In this document: positions 34,436 to 44,843 of the stretch, piece by piece
Layout: every line of letters begins with the position of its first letter
How positions within the stretch are numbered: the first letter of the stretch is position 1
NCBI GenBank assembly: GCA_025766275.1
Contig: JAFKAC010000006.1
Location: forward strand, 620,001-684,000
Length of the DNA stretch: 64,000 nucleotides
Reading direction: 5' to 3'
Origin: Lactarius indigo
Taxonomy: Eukaryota > Basidiomycota > Agaricomycetes > Russulales > Russulaceae
Made by a program: the position numbers and the translations under genes
Notes under the pieces: model-generated
Seen by the model: only the letters and a program-made list of their open reading frames with translations
The model's database searches: none
What the model was told of the DNA's origin: nothing

Positions 34436-34618
34436 CTCTGGTGATTAGAAAGTATAAACAGGAGGGGTGTATCTGTGGTGGATGATGCTATTTCGGTATG
34501 TATCAATGTTCCTTTTATATCTGCTGCTCCATGCACATCTCATATATGTCCATTATCGATCTCAGAGATACCTGATAGTTTGTGGCAGGTGTCTCGGACA
34601 CTGAATCTATATGGGTAT

Positions 34619-34930
34619 GTCAGTCCGAGATTGCCAGTACGAGATTGTCAGTCCGAGAGTGTCAGTCCGAGATTGTTAGTCCGAGATTGTCAGTCCGAGA
34701 TTGTCAGTCCGAGATTGTCAGTCCGAGATTGTCAGTCTGAGATTGTCAGTCCGAGATTGTCAGTCCGAGATTGTCAGTCTGAGATTGTCAGTCCGAGATT
34801 GTCAGTCCGAGATTGTCAGTCCGAGATTGTCAGTCCGAGATTGTCAGTCTGAGATTGTCAGTCCGAGATTGTCAGACTGAGACTATCAGTCCATGATTCT
34901 CAGTCTGTGATTCTCAGTCCGAGATTGTCC
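34619..34930 (+). repeat. 14-bp tandem array in element F
   Basis: About 22 copies of GTCCGAGATTGTCA, a few with GTCTGAG, lie directly upstream of the KDZ start codon (~185 bp away), in the presumed promoter. Confidence 0.95.
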
Positions 34931-35186
34931 ACTGATTCCATTTCATGGAGTTTGACAATCTAATATTTCATATTCATCTCTCAGAGTTGTGTTACCCCAC
35001 ATACATCTCAGAAGCAGTAACAGAATGTATGGTATGCCAACATTCATGATATAGACCATGTAGATCTAGTTCATTGATTGGGTACTCAGTCCGAACACAG
35101 GTACATGCAATAGCTACCTGCAGACCTATATACTACAATAGTACCACCCACCCATGACAACACCTCTGGTGCAAGCGTTGGAAGGA
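34931..35186. other. Spacer in element F
   Basis: Unique DNA between the 14-bp array and the small acidic gene. No gene seen. Confidence 0.5.
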
Positions 35187-35616
35187 TCATCCACTCATCT
35201 CAACATACTCCGAAGGCAGCGCAATCCCCTGTGCATCACAAAGTGCCTTAGCCATGATGCACATATTCTGGAGGTCAATGTGGAGCCTGTCGATCTCCAC
35301 AATGATCTGATTATACTATGGCCCACATAAGGATACCGCAAAATATGCTCCAGAGTGATGCACATACCAGGTTTCCCAAGGCAACTAGTGACTCTAAGTC
35401 CGAGTTGGAACCATCCAAACCAGAGACATCCGAATTTGAGCTGCTTGCATCAGAACTAGTGCTGATGCCTTCATCATTGTAGCGGGCCAGATACATATCT
35501 TCTTCATCAAATGATTCAAAACCTGATGAGATGCAGGTCTCTGGCTCGGAGAGATTGGAAGGTGTATCATGGTCATGTGTAAACAAGGATCCATGTGTTT
35601 CTGTCATTGGCAACAT
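35187..35616 (-). CDS. Small acidic helical protein, cargo of element F
   Basis: From ATG 35616 the frame is acidic and Ser-rich (D-E-E-D-M-Y-L-A-R-Y, S-S-D-A-S-S-S-N-S-D) and joins, across a 61-bp intron at 35307-35367 with GTATGT and CAG borders, to a helical C-terminus (I-I-V-E-I-D-R-L-H-I-D-L-Q-N-M-C). It stops at 35187, giving ~122 residues. No domain is recognised. The clean intron and the amphipathic tail support a real gene. It points away from the KDZ promoter array, in the same direction as the transposase gene. A role as a regulatory or partner protein of transposition is a guess. Confidence 0.55.
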
Positions 35617-36663
35617 CTTCCTGATGGATTCGGAGTGAGGTTCGGAATTGACTATGGTTGTGTATACAGTGGTTGTATAGTACAGTGTTTCGTGAGCATT
35701 TATAAGCTATCTGAGTATCCAATATCTCATGGATAATGGCATAATCTGTAACACAGTACCCCACCCCACTCCGATCACCTATTGTCAAGTATAGCACTTC
35801 ACTGGGTTTGAATTGAAACATGTGTGATGTATGTGGAGTGAGTGAATACTCTGCAAGATCTCTTGGGTTGCATTGGATATGTAGAGATGTCACCACAGCA
35901 TAGGCGACACACACAAGGATTACTAGTCTGCTAGTGATACGATCATAATGAATGCACTATGTGCCTAGCAATTCATACTTGATTGCTTAGCATTAGTATC
36001 AGCATCCTTGCCTAGACACCCAATTTGGACGGATATTAGTCACTGACACACACCAAAGTCCGATGTCTGCGCAAATGAATGTCCGAGATTCACGGAAATA
36101 AATGTCTGAGATTCACGGAAATGAATGTCCGATGTCAACAGGATGCATGTTTTGGCTATTAGTGGACAGTCTTTGATGCCATCAGTTCTCTTAATTGATA
36201 CAGGTACACCAAGTCATGCTAACACATGTACCGAAGATACACTATGTAATGATATACGAACATAACAGACACATGTGCTCCCCTGTCTGTTTGGCACAGA
36301 GATGGGAGCAGAGTGCTCAATATGCATCACTGCAATTCCATGACAAGGACAGTACATATCCACTAAGTATGATGAAACTGGACTGAGAATAAGGCATCTG
36401 ATGTGGACCTGAGATTACTGAAGTCGCTTAGGATGTTCTGTGAATAGCATTATATATAGTGTCCCAAGATGCGCATGAAGTCGAGACCTAAGGAGTATTA
36501 TGAGGAATTAGTCAGATGATCTCCCTAAATCAATTGAACATATTTAATAGAATAAGTGCATCAAACATGGGGTGAAATAGGATGTATACAGTACATAGTA
36601 TCAGAGACAGAGTGAGCTGGGGAGGTGTGAGTACAAAACAGAGTGACTCTAACACTAAGTGCA
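35617..36663. other. Spacer in element F
   Basis: A weak minus-strand frame (35573-35914) has no start or homology I can recognise. GTCCGA words recur near 36060-36130 (three ATGTCCGA or GTCTGAG units with an ATTCACGGAAAT flank). No gene is supported. Confidence 0.45.
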
Positions 36664-37785
36664 TCTGAGATGGTATGTGTCTGAGATGGTGTGTGTCCAA
36701 GGTGTTGTCCCAAGATGGTGTGTGTCCGAGATGGTGTTCATCTGAGGATGTGTGCATGCGAGATGGTGTGTGTGCGAGTCGATGTGCGTCCGAGATGGTG
36801 TGCGTCCGAGAATATGTGTGTGCGAGCATGTGTGCATGCAAGTTGGTGTGCGTGCGAGTAGGTGTGCATCCGAGATGGTGTGCGTGCGAGTAGGTGTGCG
36901 TGCGAGCATATGTGCGTCCGAGTCGGTGTGCGTATGAGAATATGTGCGTTCGAGTCGGTGTGCATCCGAGAATATGTGCGTCCGAGTTGGTGTGCGTCCA
37001 AGTATGTGTGCGTCCGAGTTGGTGTGCGTCCGAGTTGGTGTGCGTCCGAGTTGGTGTGCATCCGAGAATATGTGCGTCCGAGTTGGTGTGCGTCCAAGTA
37101 TGTGTGCGTCCGAGTTGGTGTGCGTCCGAGTTGGTGTGCGTCCGAGTTGGTGTGCGTCCGAGTTGGTGTGCGTCCGAGTTGGTGTGCGTCTGAGTTGGTG
37201 TGCGTCCGAGTTGGTGTGCATCCGAGTTGGTGTGCGTCCGAGTATGTGTGCGTCCGAGCATATGTGCATCCGAGCATGTGTGCGTTCGAGTATGTATGTG
37301 TCCGAGTCGGTGTGCGTCCGGGCAAGTGTGCGTCCGAGTATGTGTGCGTCTGAGTTGGTGTGCGTCCGAGTATGTGTGCGTCCGAGTTGGTGTGCGTCCG
37401 AGTATGTGTGCGTCCGAGCATGTGTGCGTCCGAGTATGTGTGCGTCCGAGTCGGTGTGTGTCCGGGCAAGTGTGCGTCCAAGTTGGTGTGTGTCCGAGTC
37501 GGTGTGTGTCCGAGTTGGTGTGCGTCCGAGCATGTGTGCATCCGAGCATGTGTGCGTTCGAGTATGTATGCGTCCGAGTCGGTGTGCGTCCGGGCAAGTG
37601 TGCGTCCGAGTTGGTGTGTGTCCGAGCATGTGTGCGTCCGAGTATGTGTGCATCCGAGTATGTGTGCGTCCGAGTATGTGTGCGTCCGAGTATGTGTGCA
37701 TCCGAGTTGGTGTGCATCCGAGGATGTGTGCATGCGTCCGAGTTGGTGCGTCCGAGTTGGTGTGCATCCGAGACAGTGCCTATCC
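36664..37785 (+). repeat. 16-bp tandem array in element F
   Basis: Roughly 70 copies of a unit like GTGTGCGTCCGAGTTG, with variants ending TATG, CATG or TCGG, span 1.1 kb. Because 16 is not a multiple of 3 and the unit holds few stop words, all six frames stay open for hundreds of codons; these are not genes. Confidence 0.95.
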
Positions 37786-38059
37786 GACACCCAATTCGCC
37801 CAAGTCTGTGTGAGTCATAGAATGTGCATAAGCTCAGTCCAAACTCAAGGTCAACCTGAGCACATATGGTAAGCAAGCAAGCAATCCAACTTTCATTTCT
37901 AGACATTCTCTGGTACTACATATGAACGACACATTCTATTACTTGGTTTCAATGATAACTGTGACCATTATGGCCGACTGCGCGAGGATGCCCTTGACCC
38001 AGGAGCACTAGGGGCCCTAGAGGCCAGCTTGATGGTCGCTCCACTGCGCCCAGTAGACA
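37786..38059. other. Spacer in element F
   Basis: Unique DNA between the 16-bp array and the Zn-cluster gene. It is the likely 3' flank of the minus-strand gene. Nothing else is seen. Confidence 0.4.
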
Positions 38060-39678
38060 CTAACAGGGGTCAGACATAAGGCAAACAAGTCCGAAATAGA
38101 GTCCGATTTCGGACGACGCACCATTAGCTGGCACATTCCCAGCACCGCTTCCGGACGTGGCTGGACTGGCTGAGATGGACAGCCTGGAGACGTCAACGCC
38201 AGTGGAGGATGTCGAAGCAGCTGTGGAAGCTGTGGTACTGAGTGTGGAAGCTATAGATGGTGAGACAGCAGATGCTGAGTTGAACAGAGGGACTGGTGGG
38301 GTATGGAGATTGAGGGTCGATGGAATGACGTCGTGGCGCATGCACAGCGCACGGAGGAGTAGTTCCAGATTGTTCTGGCCAATCTGGAGAGCTGCAAGGC
38401 GCTCTTCAAGCCTTTCTTGTCCGCGCTTAAGAGAGTCAAGTGTCGGCGTCATATCGTCGAAGACAGCTGTAAGGGAACGTTAAATTAGTTCGGACGGACT
38501 GCGGTCAATTGCGCACATGCGGCCGAATGCCTCCGGGGCGGCTGCTGTTTCCTCTCCTCCTTCGCAAGCTTCGAGCGCTCAATGGATTCAATGATCGGGA
38601 GTGCCCAAGCTGGTGGAGGCTGGCATTGCACCTTGCGACTCCGGCAGAGCACACATGCTATGGCCTTTGGAGCGTTGACCTGGGGGACACACTCCTTCGC
38701 ATTGGACATCTGGCATGGCCCACAGAATCCCTGGATGCCAGATTATCGCACCACCACTCGGAGAGCAAAACGGACGTACAGGGTCCGGAAGGGATTCCTT
38801 TCCCTTTCCCTTTGCCTTAGCAGATGTGCTGGCCTTGCGTTGACGGCGCTTTGCAGGGATGTCCGAGGATGGTGATACCACAACAGCCTGGGGGCGCTTG
38901 GTCGCCCTTGGCTTGCACGGTGTCGCCTCCACATCTGGATTGTCCAACATGATGATGTCGTCACCAGTCGAGTCTTCATCAGTATGGCCGGATACCTTCA
39001 CCTTTGAGTTGCGTCCGGAGCGGCACGGACCACTACTCGCTCCGGTACTAGCTGATTCGACTATTGTGTGCGATTAGATTAGCTATGTGTCTTCAGCATA
39101 TGAGCAGCGAACTCACCTTCTGCAACTTCATCGTCGTCGTCACCTTCACCTCCGGCAGCCTCAGCGGCCGCATCTTCAGCGGCTGCGTCTTCAGCAGCCT
39201 CCTCATCCTCAAGTGTGGGCTCTCCAGGGAGCCACCACTCGACCATGTCCGGTACCTCGCTAGCAAGGCGCCGGACGTCAGCCAAGGAGAGCACTGGGTT
39301 GAACCCAGGGTTCGCACTTGAGAACACCTTGCAGGCCTCACGGATCGCATCGATGCTGAACCTGTCCAGCTCCATGTCACCATTACCAACGCGCACACTC
39401 TCCTCTCCAACCATGCGCAGCAGTGGATGCATGCGAGGGACACGGGCACCCTCCTTCTCAAAGACGTCAAAGACCTCGTCCTATGACACTCAGTGAGTGA
39501 GCTGTGATACACATTCGGACGGACCACGCACCAACTCATTTTCCAATGCCTGGTTGTACCAGGAATCGTCCACAGCTTCCTTATGTTCGTCCCTATACCG
39601 GAGAGCAGTGTCTATCCTACAGGCGATCCCCAACAGCTGAGCCTCAGCAGGAGTAATAGAGTCGGACGCTGCCATCAT
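38060..39678 (-). CDS. Zn-cluster and coiled-coil protein, cargo of element F
   Basis: Five exons join in frame. Exon 1 from 39678 holds M-M-A-A-S-D-S-I-T-P; exon 2 begins D-E-V-F-D-V-F-E-K and ends in an acidic Ala/Glu run; exon 3 is basic (K-R-R-Q-R-K-A-S-T-S). Exon 4 carries C-G-P-C-(7)-C-(11)-C-V-L-C-(6)-C, close to the Zn2Cys6 spacing but with the basic R-S-R-K segment in the second half. Exon 5 has a coiled coil (L-K-R-G-Q-E-R-L-E-E-R-L) and a Ser/Thr/Ala tail. The architecture suggests a DNA-binding dimeric regulator. The first intron would be only ~30 bp, which is unusually short and may mark a model error. Confidence 0.6.
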
Positions 39679-40079
39679 TGTAATGTGGAGGGTGAACGTT
39701 GAACGATCAGATACTGTCTGTCGCATACTCGGACACCTGACTCCGAATATTAGACGTCCGAGTTTGATGTGATTGGACCGATAAGGCATGCCCCATACGG
39801 ACGCCCCACATGGACGCCGCGTCCGATCTGTCTGGACATCTAATAAAAGCATATGCCCCACATGGACACCGAGTCTATTGTGTCCGAACATCTCATAAGA
39901 GTATATGATGTCATAGTTCTAGTCGCCCAGTACACAACTCCGGACATGCGGCATGCATCTATGCATATACCATAGTCTTGGGCCCATACTTCGGACAGTC
40001 GCCAATTCCAATACTTAGTCCGTGCACAGTAATATAGTCATCACCGATCCAGCGAACTATCAGCCACACCCACACAACA
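39679..40079. promoter_or_regulatory. Divergent promoter region between two cargo genes
   Basis: The 400 bp between the start codons of the Zn-cluster gene (minus) and the proline/alanine-rich gene (plus) holds about ten GGAC/GTCC words, and a ~60-bp imperfect duplication around 39800-39910 with CCCCACATGGAC and AAAGCATATG/AGAGTATATG in each copy. The spaced GTCCGA words resemble the array core, so this could be a shared control region. Confidence 0.4.
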
Positions 40080-40943
40080 TGTCATTCCCAGATGAGACTT
40101 CGGAGTCTGAGTCCAGTGTGTCCCCATATAGTAAGCATTACCCACAGTACTTACCTGAGTCATATGGCCATAGGGCATTGGGCATACGTCGGAAAGATGC
40201 CCCCACATGCGCGAAAGCTTACTGCGAAAAGTGCGCCTAGCAAGGCCACTCCCACTGCCACACCTACTCCAACTGCTACCACCCCACCTGCTCCAGCTGT
40301 GGCTGCCACTGCAGCAGCACCATCTCTGGCTTCTGCTCTTGCTCCGGCCTTTCAAGCAAAGGTGGTGCCTCCAGTGAAATCAAAGGTCAAGCGCTCTTTC
40401 CTCTACAAAGATGCTGGTACACCTACCCCTCCTCCTGCTGTGCAAACTGCGGTGCCTGCTGCTGCTTCCACTCCGAAGGTACGTCCGAGTTCAACTCACA
40501 GTATGGCATTATCACAATCTCTGAATAGGATCTGACTGATGTGATGGTGGTGGACGACAATCATCCACCTCCGCATCGTTCACAACCTACTACATTCTTG
40601 CTCAAGTCAACGGCCTCCATCTCGGAGCCAGCACTGGACGGAAGTGATCCGGAGAGTGAGGAACACACAGTACGTACTATCGGACACTTATCACAGTGTT
40701 CCCTCCATTACCGACCACTCATATGACATGCCCCAGCTGGCTTCGACCTCCAAGAACACCAAGGAACTCGCCCCCTCACCGGACACTGCTCCATCCATGG
40801 TTGAGGTAACCAAGGTCCGGGAGATGGTGTCTCATCTTCGTGCGCACCTCATAGAGCGTCAAATAGCCCTTCACGACGGTCTGGAAGCTGAGAAAGCATT
40901 TACAGATAAGCTGGATGAGTTCATGGCCAGTCTTCCAGAGTAG
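40080..40943 (+). CDS. Pro/Ala-rich protein with helical tail, cargo of element F
   Basis: From ATG 40080 (M-S-F-P-D-E-T-S-E-S-E) an intron with GTAAGC and CATAG borders leads to a Thr/Pro/Ala-rich middle (A-T-P-T-A-T-P-T-P-T) with a basic K-S-K-V-K-R-S-F patch. Further introns lead to a segment with M-V-V-D-D-N-H-P-P-P and finally a helical end (E-M-V-S-H-L-R-A-H-L-I-E-R-Q) stopping at 40943. No domain is recognised. Its opposite orientation to the Zn-cluster gene suggests shared control. Confidence 0.5.
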
Positions 40944-41074
40944 TCAAGTTCATAGCTGTAGTCTACCTTGTGAATCTACTGTTCCTCCTCAGGTTTTGGT
41001 CACTTCTGTTGGGGTGATTGCAGCATATGATGTGACCATATTCAATCAGATGATATTTACATACCATATAGAGC

Positions 41075-41590
41075 GTCTAGAGATCATTCACCAATTGGCC
41101 ACAGCACGCATATTCGGACATGACTCGGAGTCATGTGTCCGAAGGGCGTTTCAGCTGGAGTCATGAAGGCAGACTGCACCTCTCTGAAATGAAGTGTGTT
41201 TTGTTTCATAACCACAAAGCAATCTACTATGAAGAATATAGGTGTCTAGAGACCGTTCTCAGATTGACGATGGAACGTATCTTCGGACATCGTTCGGATG
41301 TGTTGGTCCTGTGTGCATTCCGTCCGAAGTCGTGAAAACAGACCGCATCTCTCCAAACTAAATTGTATTGTGTTTCAAAGCCATGACACCAGCCTGTTAA
41401 AGTAAGTATAACATGTCTGGACACCCTTCTCAGATTGACAATTGAATGGATCTTCGGACATACTTCGGACATATTGGTCCGGTGTGCGTTCCGTCCGAAG
41501 TCGTGAAAACAGACCGCACCTCTCCAAACTAAATTGTATTATGTTTCAGAGCCATGAAACAATACACTGTGAGTATGTCACTGGTATTTC
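41075..41590 (+). repeat. Three ~175-bp imperfect tandem repeats
   Basis: Each unit carries a TTCTCAGATTGAC-type start (diverged in the first), a TCTTCGGACAT and TTCCGTCCGAAGTCGTG pair, and AACAGACCGCA-CCTCTCCAAACTAAATTGTAT. Units start near 41075, 41250 and 41425. The second and third are closest to each other. They lie between two plus-strand cargo genes. Confidence 0.75.
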
Positions 41591-41832
41591 TAAGTATATC
41601 ACTCCAATACACTTTGTGTTGAAACCTATCATGTTACGTGTGTCATGTCAACACACAGATTTCGGAGTCCTCATTTTCTGATCGTTCAATCCACCTACCC
41701 TGTATCAAGGTGATATCTCTGGGTCATCCTCTTGGGGACTTATGAGAGCACTATATATATGCTCAATCATGATCAGTTTGATTTCCTGAATACATTCGAC
41801 TTCCATACCCTTCAACAACTTTGTCTACACCC

Positions 41833-43883
41833 ATGTCTGAACACTCTGATTCATCTGCTACTCACTCTGGCCAAGACTCCAGACCAATGCCTCCCACTAA
41901 GGAGGGGTTTGTAATCACACCACAGGATGCAACCATTCTTAGAGGCTATATGGATGACTTTGAGCAGGCTGATACACAGATGAGAAAGAATATTCTGGAG
42001 AAGGCTATGGGGGAACTGTATCGGAGGCAGCCTGCCAACTCTGTGTTTGATAAGAAAGATGCTAGACAGGTATTGATATTCCATGCATGCTTATAAGTCT
42101 ACTGATAGATATGCTTTACAGAAAATCAGAAAGTGGTTCTACAACCACTACTCCCCTCCTCATCGTCAGGTTATCAAGTTCACTCGGAGGTGGTCTGCAA
42201 GGAATGTCTTCTACCATGAGGATAAGGCACACATCACTGTGCTTGCGGAGGAAATGTCCGGAGCTGTGCCTGGAACACAGGAATTCTTAGGTGCACTCCA
42301 GGAGGCAACCACTGAGTTATGGAAGAAGTTACCAATTGAGGAGCAGGAGCGCTTTGCGGAGACTGCTAAAGAATGGTCGGACAATGGCCCTCCGAAGGGC
42401 ATTCAGGCCAAGTAAGTGAAGTCTCACCACTCCATGCATCACACTGACTCACCTTCCAGAATGGCTTCAGCCGCTATCCGTGGCCGGATAGTGAGAGACT
42501 TTCAAACCCAACTTTACAGAACATGTGGAGCTCGGTCTATAGTTCTCCTTGCATACCAGAAGGAGGATGGAACTCCGCAGGTTTCAATGTATGTTGTTTA
42601 TGTTACATTGCTGGCCGGACACTAACTGTTCTATTCACAGGGATGAGTGGAATGCTGGTGTAGATGAAGGACTTGATTTCGGAGACTTCTGTCCTAACTG
42701 GAGGACCTCTGTGCTCTGGGATAAATGGAAGAAATATGGCAGGCAGTGCTTTGGGCTAGGTTTGGAATGCATTCATCAACATATATGATTATCTCATAAG
42801 TGATACAGATGATGATCAGGGTGCTGAGAAGAACCATGCAAGGACACTCAAGGCCCCTGTCCAAATCACCACTGATGTGACAGGGGAACCAGAAATTCCA
42901 TCCATTGTCAAGGGTGGTGGACATCAAGCCAAGGTGGTTCAAACAGCGCTTAGGGACTATTGTACTGCCCATATTAGTGAGTGGTCTCCACAATATACAT
43001 TGTATTCAGTCACCTATGTGGATATGTGCATTAGGGTTCATCTCTGGCAAGCGTAATCTGACCATCCCTTGGGCAAAGCTATCCACAGCTCCTACTGCCT
43101 GGATAGAGGAAGAGTGTTATCCACCTGGATTTCAATGGGCAGACCCATCAAAAATACTATTGGATGACGTCCATGACCTTTTGATCTACTGGAGGCAGCG
43201 GAAGGAAGATGGACTGACTCCCCTCATCTGGAACCCATCATGTGAGCTGCTTGCTGAAGCGGAGAAGACCTCCGAACATCTACCAACTCGGAGACGGTGC
43301 CAGACTCCTTCCACCTCTAATCCAGATGAAGAAGAAGAGGACTTTGCTAGAGACTTGAACAAGATCTCTGATCATCCTAGTCCGGAGTCATCACCGCTAC
43401 AAATACTGCCTTCTCTGCATGCAGTGCAGAAGGGTCCTTCCAAATCCAATACTGAACATCCAGCCAGAGTAGGAGTAGAGTCTACTGAATGTCCAGAGCC
43501 TCCATCTGTCCCACAACACTCCTGTGGGTTTGGCCATTGCTTCCATGTGCAGACTTCCACTCATCTGCTTATATAGCATACCTCCATGGTGCACATGGCA
43601 GTAATGCTCCACCCTCTGAGACGGCACCCACTGAATTGACACAAGACCCAGGTAAGTACTGTCACAAATGCTTTTGATAGTTAGCCATTCTATTCACACT
43701 GGAAGTAATCTAGCCAGAGGACTGTCAACCCATCAAGATACACCAGGCCAGAGGATGGCACTCCTCCAAGTTCACCATGGGAGCACTTTAGCCTCTACAT
43801 CTGGACATATGTCAGAGGACCAACCACCTCATTCTCACAGTCTGGGCAAGCGGCAGATCAAGAAGTCAGATAAAGCCAAGTAA
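41833..43883 (+). CDS. Long WF-NH protein, cargo of element F
   Basis: The gene starts at ATG 41833 (M-S-E-H-S-D-S-S). A 52-bp intron at 42070-42121 leads to K-I-R-K-W-F-Y-N-H and a helical T-R-R-W-S-A-R-N-V-F-Y segment. Later exons show R-I-V-R-D-F-Q-T-Q-L-Y-R, N-W-R-T-S-V-L-W-D-K-W, P-W-A-K-L-S-T-A-P, F-Q-W-A-D-P-S-K-I and W-R-Q-R-K-E-D-G-L. The tail is Ser/Pro-rich and ends in a basic K-R-Q-I-K-K-S-D-K-A-K. I recall similar unnamed proteins repeated in mushroom genomes, but cannot name a domain. The order of blocks is coherent on one strand, supporting a real spliced gene. Exact exons after 42600 are uncertain, and no enzymatic motif is visible. Confidence 0.65.
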
Positions 43884-44154
43884 GACTATCTTTCTACATC
43901 TCACACAGCATTCTGACAGTTGTGAAGGAATATGGACACTGGCAGGGGTTCACAGAGGATTGGTCCGGGCTACCTTGAGAGACAGAATTAAACTGTACAC
44001 TCTATAGCTACATATATTGGCTATCTATATCTGAACTGTGGACTGGCTACATAATATCATTTCTAATTTTCTGTCAGACTGTGATTCATATCACTCTTCC
44101 AAGTTGTCCTGCTGATAGATATGGTTGGAGCACACTACTCACACATCCAAGATT
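43884..44154. other. Spacer in element F
   Basis: Unique DNA after the WF-NH gene. No gene or repeat is seen. Confidence 0.4.
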
Positions 44155-44550
44155 AACTCTCGGATGGTGATCAATGGAACACGTCCGTGATTCTACCTCG
44201 GACGGTAATTAATAGAATACGTCCGAGATTCTACTTCAGACAGTGATCAATGAAACACGTCCGAGATTCAACCTCGGACAGTAATAAATGGAACACATCC
44301 GAGATTCTACTTCGGACAGTGATCAATGGAACACGTCCGAGATCGTACCTCGGACAGTGATCAATGGAACACATCCGAGATTCTACCTCGGACGGTGATC
44401 AATGGAACACGTCCGAGATTCTACCTCGGACAGTGATCAATGGATTACGTCCGAGATCGTACCTCGGACAGTGATCAATGGAATACGTCCGAGATTGTAC
44501 CTCGGACAGTGATCAATGGAATGTGTCCGAGATTCTACCTCAGACCATGT
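44155..44550 (+). repeat. Right 38-bp tandem array of element F
   Basis: About ten 38-bp units, each with GTCCGAGA, 5 bases and CCTCGGAC, then AGTGATCAATGGAACAC. The dyad spacing and unit length match the left array, but the spacer sequence is different. Confidence 0.95.
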
Positions 44551-44686
44551 TTGATAACATCTCTGTGTTTACCTCTCAGATGTCAAGCACACATTCTATT
44601 TGGTACAGTGTCCGATCATATCTCTCAGATGCGGAAGCCATAAAAAGTCACCATTGCATGATTACTACGGAGCTGTTTGTAAATCT

Positions 44687-44843
44687 CGTCCGTCCGAACC
44701 GATGTCGGCTGGCCCATGAATCTTGGAAGGAATCTTGGGCGTCGGCCGACGTCGGCTAGCCCATGACATATCTAAGACTCTCACCGTCGGTTGGCCCATG
44801 AATGATGGAAGTCACCATCAATCATTATGTGCTGATATGTCCA
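44687..44843 (-). repeat. Right inverted repeat of element F
   Basis: Reverse complement matches 28916-29068 in order: ATATCAGCAC, GACTTCCATC, GGGCCAACCGACGGTGAGA, ATGTCATGGGC, CCGACGTCGGCCGACG, then CGGACGGACG at the inside. Confidence 0.8.

Larger units (their letters stand above)
28916..44843. mobile_element. Element F: ~15.9-kb KDZ transposon with cargo genes
   Basis: Long imperfect inverted repeats (about 28916-29068 and 44687-44843) bracket a KDZ transposase gene, four other genes and four tandem arrays that share the GTCCGAG core. The repeats contain the words CCGACGTCGGC, GGGCCAACCGACGGTGAGA and ATGTCATGGGC in the same order on opposite strands. Tandem arrays with a 38-bp period lie just inside both repeats. 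KDZ (Kyakuja-Dileera-Zisupton) transposons are known to be expanded in mushrooms. The exact outer termini and target duplication are not clear from this copy. Confidence 0.75.

Noticed and set aside
36530..37906. Very long open frames on both strands with T-H-T-N-S-D-A-H or C-A-S-E-L-V-C-V-R repeats
   Set aside because: They arise from the 16-bp tandem array, where every frame stays open; there is no start context, domain or intron.
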